DNA from: Profundibacter sp033851955
GTDB lineage: Bacteria > Pseudomonadota > Alphaproteobacteria > Rhodobacterales > Rhodobacteraceae
Reading direction: 5' to 3'
DNA: 64,000 nucleotides
NCBI GenBank assembly: GCA_033851955.1
Contig: JAWSVK010000010.1
Coordinates: forward strand, 1-64,000
Below the pieces are notes generated by a model. It was not told where the DNA came from. It saw nothing but the letters and a program-made list of their open reading frames with translations, and ran no database searches. Made by a program: the position numbers and the translations under genes. Position 1 is the first letter of the stretch. Each line of letters starts with the position of its first letter. Positions 8,927 to 16,274 of the stretch are shown here, piece after piece.

Positions 8927-9463
8927 CTAAGCTTCGGGTGTTGCCCAAGCCGTAACATCGCCTCGCACCCCGTCCCAAGCACCATCCACCAACCCGCGCA
9001 CCAAAATACGCGCTGGGTCCGTGGGCGGCGGCATCACCACACCGTCCACCTGATCAAACCCAAAGCGCCCGTAATAGGGCGCATCACCTATTAGCAATAC
9101 CCGCTGCCAACCCGCCTTAACCGCTATCGTCAAACTCTCTCGGATCAAAAAGCCGCCCAACCCTTCGCCTTGGCGCGTAGGGTGAACAGCAACGGGGCCG
9201 AGCAGTAAAACCTCAAATCCGCCGACCAAAACTGGCCAATACCGGATCGCTCCACCGACAATTTCAGCCTCATCACGTGCCACCAAAGACAGCTCCGCCA
9301 CAGGCTCAACCCCGTCGCGCAAACGATAGGACGACAACGCCTCACGACCGGGCGCAAAGCACAGATCATACAGCGCCTCGACCTCCCACCAGTCGTCCGT
9401 TGTCTCTTGTTTTAGCCCAATCACGCCGCTTGCCTCATCCTTTGTTGCTAACGGCCCTAGCAT
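8927..9463 (-). CDS. GNAT family N-acetyltransferase (YhbS-like)
   Basis: The 178-residue GNAT has the acetyl-CoA binding stretch GPVAVHPTRQGEGLGGFLIRE (motif A, about 92-112) and LIGDAPYYGRFGFDQV (motif B), the pattern of the YhbS subgroup. Its substrate is unknown. It is convergent with ptsP, 31 bp apart. The ATG at 9463 is used; a GTG at 9424 (VIGLKQE) has a better spaced GATGAGG and may be the true start. Confidence 0.82.
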   Translation of the reverse strand: MLGPLATKDEASGVIGLKQETTDDWWEVEALYDLCFAPGREALSSYRLRDGVEPVAELSLVARDEAEIVGGAIRYWPVLVGGFEVLLLGPVAVHPTRQGEGLGGFLIRESLTIAVKAGWQRVLLIGDAPYYGRFGFDQVDGVVMPPPTDPARILVRGLVDGAWDGVRGDVTAWATPEA

Positions 9464-9558
9464 AGCCCAATCGCAGGATCAAACATCTCTGACCTGTTGA
9501 CGTTTGCCACAACCAATGCGATGCAACAAATCGCAAACAGACCTAGGAAACACGCGCA

Positions 9559-10161
9559 ATGTTTTATCAACCCAAAGACGGGCACTCCCTGCCCCACAAC
9601 CCGTTTTCAGCGATCGTTTCGCCGCGCCCCATTGGTTGGGTTTCAACACGCGGCGCGGACGGCGTCGATAACCTTGCGCCCTATTCGTTTTTCAACGCCA
9701 TCGCCTATGAGCCGCCGCAGGTGATGTTCGCCTCGACCGCACAAAAACCCGGCCGCCACATGGGCAAAGACAGCGTTGCCAATATTGATGAAACCAGCGT
9801 GTTTTGCATCAACATCGTTGAATATGCCATGCGTGACGCGATGAATGCTACATCTGCCAGCAACCCGCCCGGCGAGGACGAGTTCAGTCACGCCAATCTG
9901 ACCCGTGTTGAATGCGAGACCATCGCCTGCGCACGGGTCGCCCACGCGCCCGCCGCACTTGAATGCAAAGTGACGCAGATCATTACATTGGCGGGCGAGC
10001 AAAACTTCATGGTGATCGGCGAAGTCACTGGCGTACATCTGCGCGACGACTGCGTGGTAGATGGCATTTACGATGTGACCAAGGCAAAGCATTTGGCTCG
10101 ACTTGGGTACCGCGATTATGTCCATGTGAAGGACGTGTTCAGCCTAACGCGGCCAGAATAG
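9559..10161 (+). CDS. flavin reductase-like (FMN-binding split barrel) protein
   Basis: The 200 residues contain FSAIVSPRPIGWVSTRG (about 18-34) and NLAPYSFFNAIAYEPPQVMF, the conserved start of the DIM6/NTAB flavin reductase-like family. These bind FMN in a split barrel and reduce free flavin or act as small oxidoreductases. Substrate and partner are not visible. It diverges from the GNAT gene upstream and is the last GC-rich gene before an AT-rich segment. Confidence 0.85.
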   Translation: MFYQPKDGHSLPHNPFSAIVSPRPIGWVSTRGADGVDNLAPYSFFNAIAYEPPQVMFASTAQKPGRHMGKDSVANIDETSVFCINIVEYAMRDAMNATSASNPPGEDEFSHANLTRVECETIACARVAHAPAALECKVTQIITLAGEQNFMVIGEVTGVHLRDDCVVDGIYDVTKAKHLARLGYRDYVHVKDVFSLTRPE

Positions 10162-10252
10162 CTCCTCTATCGCAACACACAAGGTTAATGCAAAAACTAA
10201 TGCATACTGCACAAAGCCGTTCTACGAAACAATGTAACTAGAAGTTGATTGC

Positions 10253-10296
10253 TGGAGGGAAATCGAGCCCATCTAGATTTGAAACTGGGCCCTCCA
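10253..10296 (+). other. nested stem-loop before the orphan membrane gene
   Basis: TGGAGGG (10253-10259) and GCCCA (10267-10271) pair with TGGGC (10286-10290) and CCTCCA (10291-10296) to form a two-part hairpin. There is no T run, so it is not a clear terminator. It lies in the 218-bp gap 10162-10379, which otherwise holds nothing I recognise. The repeat copy GGAAATCGAGCC (10258-10269) overlaps the left arm. Confidence 0.45.
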
Positions 10297-10379
10297 AATG
10301 CATTCCTTGATTGCAATTGAAAAAAGTCACCACTACGCTCCCACCACATTTAGTAACATTTTAAATTGGAAAGATCGTT

Positions 10380-11333
10380 ATGAGTGAAAAGAAAAAAATA
10401 CTTGGGGTTTCTCAGGGAATTATCGTTTTAGTCGGTGGTATCGTTTTCATACTGATAGGCTTAACCTTGATCTTAATTTTTCCTCCTAAGACACTGCTCT
10501 GGAAAATCTTATTTGGGGGTATTACAGAGATTGGCTTTGCGGGAGTTATTGCTTGGTGCGTTGCCTTCATTATTGAAAAATCCGCTCGCGAAGATTATGA
10601 CCGATATACCCAAGAGAAAGCCCGCCTAATTAGCAAAAATGTTTTTGGGTTTCTATACGGCGTTCATCTACCCAAGAAAGTTTTTGCAGTACTAGAGACG
10701 CACCTATTTAAACCAAAGGTAAGTAAAACATCACAAAAGTTGGAATACGAGCTACAACTACCAGACGAAATAAATAGTGAATGGCTGAAAATGCGTTGTG
10801 AGTATGATTACGTTCTCCAAAACCTATCTGATGAGCTTATCAAAAACCATCCAGTTAAATTTTATGTATCCGACCCAACAGATAGTAGCGCACCCGAGAT
10901 GGAGGGATTAGGCCTCCAAAGCCTTACTATTGGAGACGAAAATGTCGATAAATCTGATTTTGATGACTTGGACAAGGCCGCAGCCAATGGAGACGGTACC
11001 CGTCAATATGAGAAGCTCGTTGATATTTTGCCTAATGGATCGGTTCGCGTTCGGGTAACTTTTTTTCAAGCAAAGCGGATCATGGATAATGACCTGTACC
11101 AGACGAGTTGCATAACTGAAGATTTTGAATTGAAGCTTCGATACGACCCCGCTGCTTTTGATGTGTACATAGAGCCAGTACATGCTGTATCTAAGTTCAA
11201 TCGAGATATACCTGCACATGATGGGAGCCATTGTCGTACTGTTTCTATAGATACGACTTTACTACCTGGAAATGGTGTGTTCATGTGGTGGAAGTACAAA
11301 CTTTCTGGGAAATCCAAGGAAATCGAGCCTTAA
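10380..11333 (+). CDS. orphan two-TM membrane protein of unknown function
   Basis: I do not recognise the family. The 317 residues start with a short basic segment (MSEKKKILG), then two hydrophobic helices (about 14-36 and 42-65) and a long polar C-terminal part likely in the cytoplasm, with many alternating hydrophobic residues suggesting beta structure. Codon use is AT-rich and unlike both neighbours, which suggests acquisition. A 12-bp direct repeat (GGAAATCGAGCC) lies at 10258-10269 and at the very end of the gene (11318-11329). The layout of N-terminal TM pair plus beta-rich domain recalls some defence effectors, but no nucleotide cyclase or other defence gene is adjacent, so no function is assigned. 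Confidence 0.75.
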   Translation: MSEKKKILGVSQGIIVLVGGIVFILIGLTLILIFPPKTLLWKILFGGITEIGFAGVIAWCVAFIIEKSAREDYDRYTQEKARLISKNVFGFLYGVHLPKKVFAVLETHLFKPKVSKTSQKLEYELQLPDEINSEWLKMRCEYDYVLQNLSDELIKNHPVKFYVSDPTDSSAPEMEGLGLQSLTIGDENVDKSDFDDLDKAAANGDGTRQYEKLVDILPNGSVRVRVTFFQAKRIMDNDLYQTSCITEDFELKLRYDPAAFDVYIEPVHAVSKFNRDIPAHDGSHCRTVSIDTTLLPGNGVFMWWKYKLSGKSKEIEP

Positions 11334-11447
11334 CTATCCCGTTAACCTAACTTTCAACTTTCCGTGCTATCCCTTGCAAATACCCAAGAAAGCGCATAAA
11401 TCTAACTCAAGTAAGCTTATACTACCCTACTAAAGAGAGGCAAAAAT

Positions 11448-11495
11448 ATGAAAAATCTTCGTATGTTCAGCACAGGCGGCGGAACTGGCTGCTAA
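11448..11495 (+). CDS. 15-residue small ORF, MKNLRMFSTGGGTGC
   Basis: ATG at 11448 is preceded by AAAGAGAGGC with good Shine-Dalgarno spacing and runs 15 codons to TAA. The product is basic at the start and ends in a Gly-rich tail with a terminal Cys. It is too short to judge by codon use. A perfect hairpin follows 24 bp after the stop. It could be a leader peptide, a modified-peptide precursor or a chance ORF. The RBS and hairpin favour a real translated unit. It lies in the otherwise gene-free AT-rich gap 11334-11712. Confidence 0.45.
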   Translation: MKNLRMFSTGGGTGC

Positions 11496-11519
11496 TTTCT
11501 GACAACAATATTCTTATAT

Positions 11520-11543
11520 GTAGGCGGCCTATTGGCCGCCTAC
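11520..11543 (+). terminator. perfect 10-bp stem-loop after the small ORF
   Basis: GTAGGCGGCC (11520-11529) pairs exactly with GGCCGCCTAC (11534-11543) across a TATT loop. It has no following T tract, so it is either a weak terminator, an attenuator or an RNA-stabilising hairpin. It separates the 15-codon ORF from mtnP. Confidence 0.5.
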
Positions 11544-11712
11544 TATGCTCTCATGGGACAAATTTATCCGGTAAGCCAGCCTCACTTAAGGCAATAGAAA
11601 TGCCCACCAAGCACTGGAGTGAATATCTTATTAGCATCCCAGATGTAAAAGTCAGGGTTTTGCTCGCGTCTTCCTTTAAGCATGATACCCCCGACATCAT
11701 TAGGAGACCATC

Positions 11713-12588
11713 ATGACAGACACAGTAATCGGCATCATTGGCGGCTCGGGCGTTTACGACATCGAGGGATTGACGGATGCTAAATGGCAAAGCGTCGACA
11801 GCCCTTGGGGCATGCCATCAGACGACATTCTGACGGGCACACTCGACGGGGTTAAAATGGCGTTCCTGCCACGCCACGGACGCGGCCATGTGCATTCCCC
11901 CTCCACGGTGCCTTACCGCGCCAACATTGATGCGCTCAAACGGCTTGGCGTCACGGATGTGATCTCGGTCTCGGCTTGCGGGTCGTTCCGCGAAGAAATG
12001 GCACCGGGTGATTTTGTCATCGTTGATCAGTTCATTGACCGCACCATCGCGCGGGAGAAATCGTTCTTTGGCACCGGTTGCGTGGCGCATGTTTCGGTCG
12101 CGCACCCAACCTGCCCTAGGCTGTCAGATGCCTGCGAGACAGCCGCCAAGGCCGCTGATATCACCGTGCATCGTGGCGGCACCTATCTGGCGATGGAAGG
12201 CCCACAATTCTCCACGCTGGCCGAAAGCAAACTGTATCGCGAGGTCTGGAATTGCGACGTCATTGGCATGACCAACATGCCCGAAGCCAAGCTGGCTCGC
12301 GAGGCCGAGCTTTGCTACGCCTCAGTTGCGATGATCACGGATTATGACAGCTGGCACCCGGATCACGGCGAAGTCGACGTCACCGAAATTATCAAAACCT
12401 TGATGGGCAACGCCGACAAGGCCCGCAATCTGGTCGCCCGCCTGCCCGCGCTTTTGGGCAAGGAACGCGCGCCATGCACACACGGATGCGACCGCGCGCT
12501 GGAATACGCCATCCTCACAGCCCCCGAAGCCCGAGATCCGACGCTCATGGCCAAATTGGATGCTGTTGCGGGGCGTGTGTTGGCGTGA
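11713..12588 (+). CDS. mtnP: S-methyl-5'-thioadenosine phosphorylase
   Basis: It phosphorolyses methylthioadenosine from polyamine and homoserine-lactone synthesis to adenine and methylthioribose-1-phosphate. The 291 residues carry IGIIGGSGVYDIEGL (about 6-20), LPRHGRGHVHSPS, NIDALKRLGVTDVISVSACGS and EGPQFSTLAESKLYR, all MTAP signatures, and GMTNMPEAKLAREAELCYA. A strong TTAGGAGACC precedes the ATG. apt, which uses the adenine released, lies 1.1 kb downstream on the same strand with a transporter between, so this is a purine salvage group. Confidence 0.94.
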   Translation: MTDTVIGIIGGSGVYDIEGLTDAKWQSVDSPWGMPSDDILTGTLDGVKMAFLPRHGRGHVHSPSTVPYRANIDALKRLGVTDVISVSACGSFREEMAPGDFVIVDQFIDRTIAREKSFFGTGCVAHVSVAHPTCPRLSDACETAAKAADITVHRGGTYLAMEGPQFSTLAESKLYREVWNCDVIGMTNMPEAKLAREAELCYASVAMITDYDSWHPDHGEVDVTEIIKTLMGNADKARNLVARLPALLGKERAPCTHGCDRALEYAILTAPEARDPTLMAKLDAVAGRVLA

Positions 12589-12650
12589 ACCGCACGGGTT
12601 AAATTCACAAGGGGTGGCGCATCCAAATCCTTTCAGATAGGCCAGTCCTT

Positions 12651-13517
12651 ATGACCCGTTTCAACGCCATTCCCGCGCAAACCCGTGGCATCTTGCTGAT
12701 GATCGCCGCGATCTTTGCCTTTTCCTTGCTGGACCTCACGGCCAAGGTCCTGACCGAACGTGTCGGGCTGATCCAAACCCTATGGGCACGCTATGCGGGG
12801 CAAACCCTGTTTGTGTTGGTCATCATCGCACCGCGCCTAAAGTCCAGATTGCGCACGGCCTATCCCAAACTACAGCTGCTGCGCGCGTTTTTCATGCTGG
12901 GGGCCACCACCTGCTTTTTCACCGGTCTGTCGTTCCTTGGCTTGGCCGAAATCACCGCCATCATGGATATCAGCCCCGTGCTGATCACGCTTGGCGCAGC
13001 CCTGTTTTTGGGCGAACGGTTCGGTCTGCGCCGCGCCTTTGGGGTCGCCGCCGCACTAGTCGGCGCGATGATCATCATCCGTCCAGGGTCTGGTGTACTG
13101 TCACTCTACGCCCTGCTGCCAGTAGGCGCTGCGATCTGCTATTCCGGTTTTGCCTTAGCCACCCGATTTGTTGGCTCTGGCGAAAACGTCTGGACCTCAT
13201 TGTTTTACGGAGCAGCACTGGGGGGCGTTGTGTTCAGCCTGATCATTCCATTTTATTGGCAAACCCCCGACGCAACTTCAATCATGTTGATGATCTTTGC
13301 CGGACTGATCTCGACCTTGCCGCATTTCCTGTTGATCAAATCTCTGACCTTGGCAGAAGCCAGTGTGGTCGCGCCATTTGGCTATATCGGACTGCTGTTC
13401 GCCACTATTTGGGGGATGATCTTTTTCGACGCTTATCCTGATGCGCTGACCTACCTGGGGGCCTTTGTGATTGTCGCGGCGGGTGTTTATGTTTGGTACC
13501 GTGAGAACCGCCGCTAA
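12651..13517 (+). CDS. DMT superfamily (EamA) transporter
   Basis: The 288-residue protein has about ten hydrophobic helices arranged as two EamA repeats (about 12-140 and 150-282), for example GILLMIAAIFAFSLLDLTAK at the start and EITAIMDISPVLITLGAALFLGE closing the first repeat. Members export metabolites, often amino acids, nucleobases or S-containing compounds. The position between mtnP and apt hints at a purine or thio-compound link, but this is only context. Start ATG at 12651 follows a 62-bp gap. Confidence 0.88.
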   Translation: MTRFNAIPAQTRGILLMIAAIFAFSLLDLTAKVLTERVGLIQTLWARYAGQTLFVLVIIAPRLKSRLRTAYPKLQLLRAFFMLGATTCFFTGLSFLGLAEITAIMDISPVLITLGAALFLGERFGLRRAFGVAAALVGAMIIIRPGSGVLSLYALLPVGAAICYSGFALATRFVGSGENVWTSLFYGAALGGVVFSLIIPFYWQTPDATSIMLMIFAGLISTLPHFLLIKSLTLAEASVVAPFGYIGLLFATIWGMIFFDAYPDALTYLGAFVIVAAGVYVWYRENRR

Positions 13518-13675
13518 CGTTGCGGGCTGGCGGTTGGCACCTCAACCGCGAATATTTTCCACCCCACAATGCGTTTTTCAGATGAACTTCATTGTATGCG
13601 GCCCTTTGGTTGCGTATCAAACGACGGGGGCCGCTAAAGACCCTGATGCGCATGATCACCAAAGGGCAAATCAAA

Positions 13676-14206
13676 ATGAAATCCGTCAAAGACTATATCC
13701 GCACGATCCCTAACTTTCCGCACGAGGGTATCATGTTTCGTGATGTCACCACCCTGTTCGCCGCCCCGCGCGGTTTTCGCATGGCGGTTGACCAGATGCT
13801 GCACCCCTATGCGGGTATGCAAATCGACAAGGTGGTCGGGCTTGAGGCCCGGGGGTTCATCCTTGGCGGCGCCATCGCGCACCAGTTGACCGTCGGCTTT
13901 GTGCCGATCCGCAAAAAAGGCAAACTGCCTGGCGCGGTGATTTCCGAGGCCTACACGCTGGAATACGGCGAAGCGGTGATGGAAATGCATGATGACTCGA
14001 TCAAAGCCGGCGAACGCATTCTGGTGGTCGACGATCTTCTGGCCACAGGCGGCACCGCAGCGGCGGGCATCAAGCTGATTGAACGCCTGGGCGGCGATAT
14101 CGTCTCGGCCTCGTTCATCATTGATCTGCCGGAATTGGGCGGGCGCAAGGTGCTTGAGAGCATGGGTATAGACGTTCAAGTCCTTTGTGAATTTGAGGGA
14201 GAGTAG
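13676..14206 (+). CDS. apt: adenine phosphoribosyltransferase
   Basis: It converts adenine plus PRPP to AMP. The 176 residues have IPNFPHEGIMFRDVTTL near the start, GLEARGFILGG near 58-68 and the PRPP motif ILVVDDLLATGGTA near 113-126. The ATG at 13676 is chosen because AAAGGGC lies upstream and the family starts near KSVKDYIRTIPNFP. An in-frame upstream extension to 13592 is unlike the family. With mtnP it completes adenine salvage. Confidence 0.95.
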   Translation: MKSVKDYIRTIPNFPHEGIMFRDVTTLFAAPRGFRMAVDQMLHPYAGMQIDKVVGLEARGFILGGAIAHQLTVGFVPIRKKGKLPGAVISEAYTLEYGEAVMEMHDDSIKAGERILVVDDLLATGGTAAAGIKLIERLGGDIVSASFIIDLPELGGRKVLESMGIDVQVLCEFEGE

Positions 14207-14235
14207 CGCGATCTACATTTAGCAGCAAAAAGAGC

Positions 14236-14270
14236 ACCTTACTTCACCCGCTCTTGGGGTGAAGTAAGGT
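14236..14270 (+). terminator. perfect 14-bp inverted repeat after apt
   Basis: ACCTTACTTCACCC (14236-14249) and GGGTGAAGTAAGGT (14257-14270) form a perfect stem with a 7-nt loop, 30 bp after the apt stop. No T run follows, so it may end apt transcripts with Rho or protect the 3' end. Being a perfect dyad, it could also be a protein-binding site. Confidence 0.5.
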
Positions 14271-14289
14271 TCCGCATAATATAAATTGC

Positions 14290-14477
14290 GCCGCTCTAAA
14301 TTCGTTTCAGTCGCGGCCTTAGGTTCATGGCACTTCCATGTGCCAAACACAGGTTGCTTACGTAAACTCAATCTTAATCAGAATCGCACTAAATTGAACT
14401 TGTCTGCTAGGGAGCAGACTCTGTTTGCAAAACAAAGAAGAGCGCTCCGTCACCCCCGACGGGGCGTTCACTTTTTT
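14290..14477 (+). ncRNA. candidate small RNA with intrinsic terminator
   Basis: The gap between apt and the AhpD-like gene is AT-rich and has no convincing ORF, but it carries ordered hairpins on the plus strand. TGGCAC/GTGCCA is at 14328-14345, GTCTGCT/AGCAGAC at 14402-14419, and a 12-bp stem with two G-U pairs is at 14440-14469, followed by ACTTTTTTG (14470-14478), a good Rho-independent terminator. Because apt already has a hairpin at 14236-14270, this second terminator suggests an independent transcript starting near 14290 after TATAAT-like ATAATATAAAT. It could instead be an apt 3' UTR-derived RNA. No known RNA family was recognised. Confidence 0.4.
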
Positions 14478-14478
14478 G
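14440..14478 (+). terminator. Rho-independent terminator
   Basis: The 12-bp stem GAGCGCTCCGTC/GACGGGGCGTTC (two G-U pairs) has a loop of A and five C, and is followed by six T. It ends just before the 3' end of the convergent AhpD-like gene at 14485. Confidence 0.75.
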
Positions 14479-14484
14479 TAGGGT

Positions 14485-14931
14485 TCATGCTGGCATGTGA
14501 GAACTGACAGCGATCCGGTTCCACAGATTGATCATACCAATGGCGACGGACAGTTGCGCGATTTCCTGTTCTGAAAACTCATTGCTGATATCTCTAAAAT
14601 CACTGTCCGAAACGCCTTTACCTGCAATTGTGGTTAAGCGTTCAGCCCATGCCAAGGCGGCTCTTTCTCGCGCGCTGAACTTGCTCGATTCTTGCCAAAC
14701 CGACAAAAGATGCAGAAGGCTCTCTTCGATCCCGTCTGCAATGCCCTCTTTGACATGCATCGCGACACAATATGCACAGCCGTTTATCTGAGACGCCCTG
14801 ATTTTGACAAGATGGATGAGCCGTGGATCAAAACCGCAGTCACTGATGGCGGCGTTCAGCGACATCAACGCCTCATAAAGCTTGGGGGTGTCGGTGGCGA
14901 CGTTAAAACGCATGGTCGTTGGGGTGGTCAT
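14485..14931 (-). CDS. AhpD-like carboxymuconolactone decarboxylase family protein
   Basis: The 148-residue protein has INGCAYCVAMHVKEG (about 50-64), the CxxC-x3-H redox centre of AhpD-type alkylhydroperoxidases, and a helical remainder. Such proteins reduce peroxides through the Cys pair, or act as small uncharacterised oxidoreductases. It is transcribed divergently from an Rrf2 regulator across a 107-bp region with an imperfect palindrome, so it is probably a target of that regulator. Confidence 0.88.
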   Translation of the reverse strand: MTTPTTMRFNVATDTPKLYEALMSLNAAISDCGFDPRLIHLVKIRASQINGCAYCVAMHVKEGIADGIEESLLHLLSVWQESSKFSARERAALAWAERLTTIAGKGVSDSDFRDISNEFSEQEIAQLSVAIGMINLWNRIAVSSHMPA

Positions 14932-14964
14932 TGGGCTGGTTCCTTATGTGTGATGTTGCGTTCG

Positions 14965-14991
14965 AATCATGGATAATATATATCTATGATT
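14965..14991. promoter_or_regulatory. imperfect palindrome, likely Rrf2 operator
   Basis: AATCATGGATA (14965-14975) mirrors TATCTATGATT (14981-14991) with one mismatch, centred on an AT-rich core. It lies between the divergent AhpD-like and Rrf2 genes, where autoregulation of Rrf2 proteins is usual. Binding is inferred from symmetry and position only. Confidence 0.5.
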
Positions 14992-15038
14992 AAAGTAGTG
15001 CAGCTTTTATGCAAAGCCAAAACGCAAAAGGACATCAC

Positions 15039-15533
15039 ATGAGACGGTTGGGAGACGGCGTAGAGGCTGCCCTACATTGCGCAGTGGTTTTGGCAGCCTT
15101 ACCAAAAGGCAAAGTCCTGCCAGCAAAAGATCTTGCCGCGTTACACGGCAGTTCCGAAAGCTACCTACTGAAACATCTCAGGTCCCTAACAGCCGCATCA
15201 ATAACTGTGGCCGTTCCGGGCCCAAAGGGCGGGTATCGCCTCGCCCGTTCCGCAAACGAGATTTCCATGCTGGATGTGGTTGAGGCAATTGACGGCCCGG
15301 GTCCGGCCTTTGTTTGCCGCGAGATTCGCAGGAAAGGTGACATCACAACGAATGATCCATGCGCATACAAAAACGAGTGTTTTATCAAACGCCGAATGCT
15401 TGCTGCTGAAAAAATGTGGCGTGATGCGCTGTCTGCTCAAACGCTTGGGGATTTACTGAATGACGGTGAAACCGAAATCGGAGCGGGCAACAAAACTGCG
15501 GTAAACAGCTTTCTGGTTGAAAAGCAGCGTTAG
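15039..15533 (+). CDS. Rrf2 family transcriptional regulator
   Basis: The 164-residue winged-helix regulator has LAALHGSSESYLLKHLRSLTAA as recognition helix region and the wing VPGPKGGYRLAR. Three cysteines follow in VCREIRR...DPCAYKNECF, spaced C-x14-C-x5-C. NsrR and IscR bind Fe-S clusters with three cysteines of tighter spacing, so cluster binding is plausible but unproven. The ATG at 15039 is chosen because AAAGGA lies 6 bp before it; the in-frame ATG at 15009 has none. It probably controls the divergent AhpD-like gene in response to oxidative or nitrosative stress. Confidence 0.87.
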   Translation: MRRLGDGVEAALHCAVVLAALPKGKVLPAKDLAALHGSSESYLLKHLRSLTAASITVAVPGPKGGYRLARSANEISMLDVVEAIDGPGPAFVCREIRRKGDITTNDPCAYKNECFIKRRMLAAEKMWRDALSAQTLGDLLNDGETEIGAGNKTAVNSFLVEKQR

Positions 15534-15704
15534 GAATGCAGGCTGAGTGGCGCCACATTCATGGCCGATCCTGTCTGATGCCTCCCGCAGACCCTCGCCA
15601 AAATGTGATTGCATTTGCGACCCCACCGCGTTCCAATCCTAGACATCTTGTCCCATTAACGTTACCCAATTCAAAATCTGTTTTGTAGCGCGTTGACTGG
15701 AGCA

Positions 15705-16274
15705 ATGATGTTTGAAAAAGCCGCAAGCCTGTTGTCCGTATTGGCCTTCTTAATCGTCTCAGGATGCGCCGGCGCACCAGCCGACGGCCCGCCACGAGCC
15801 TCTCTAGCCCAGATAAACGAATTGGCCCAAGCCATTCAAACGCTTGGATCAAACGTGGACCCAGCCGAGGCCGCCCGCGCCGCCGATATTGCCTTTAATT
15901 ATCCGCTGCAATTGGCCCGCGAGTACCAGATCACCGACTCTCCGTTGATCCACAATATCAAAGTCAATCGCGGCAAGCGTCCGCGCGGGCTGTGTTGGCA
16001 TTGGGCCCAAGATATGGAAACGCGTTTGGCACAAGAACAGTTCGTAACGCTTGATCTGCATCGCGCCATTGGCAATTCCGAAGTTGCCCTGCGAATTGAC
16101 CACAGCACGGTCATTGTCAGCGCCAAAGGCGACGGCATGAATGATGGTTTGGTGCTGGATCCGTGGCGCAATGGGGGCCGTTTGTTTTGGGGTAACCCTG
16201 TGGAGGACACCAAATATGATTGGATTTCACGGGCCCAAGTCTTCGCGCTCAAATCCGCGCGTGGCGATAATTAG
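15705..16274 (+). CDS. hypothetical lipoprotein
   Basis: The protein (about 189 residues) starts with a signal peptide ending in the lipobox IVSGC (Cys near residue 21), so it is probably lipidated and exported. The mature part has NRGKRPRGLCWHWAQDM, ALRIDHSTVIVSAK and GLVLDPWRNGGRLFWG. The pattern of a Cys, an invariant-looking His and DPW suggests a cysteine-protease-like fold, but I cannot name the family. ATG at 15705 or 15708 are both possible after CTGGAG. It is convergent with the FAD oxidase gene, overlapping by 4 bp. Confidence 0.78.
   Translation: MMFEKAASLLSVLAFLIVSGCAGAPADGPPRASLAQINELAQAIQTLGSNVDPAEAARAADIAFNYPLQLAREYQITDSPLIHNIKVNRGKRPRGLCWHWAQDMETRLAQEQFVTLDLHRAIGNSEVALRIDHSTVIVSAKGDGMNDGLVLDPWRNGGRLFWGNPVEDTKYDWISRAQVFALKSARGDN

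Noticed and set aside
10380..11333. CBASS Cap15-type effector
   Set aside because: Only the two-TM plus beta-rich layout is similar; no CD-NTase or other CBASS gene lies nearby and no motif was matched.
11560..11712. SAM or adenine riboswitch before mtnP
   Set aside because: No conserved core of a known riboswitch could be placed; only the hairpin near 11520 is clear.
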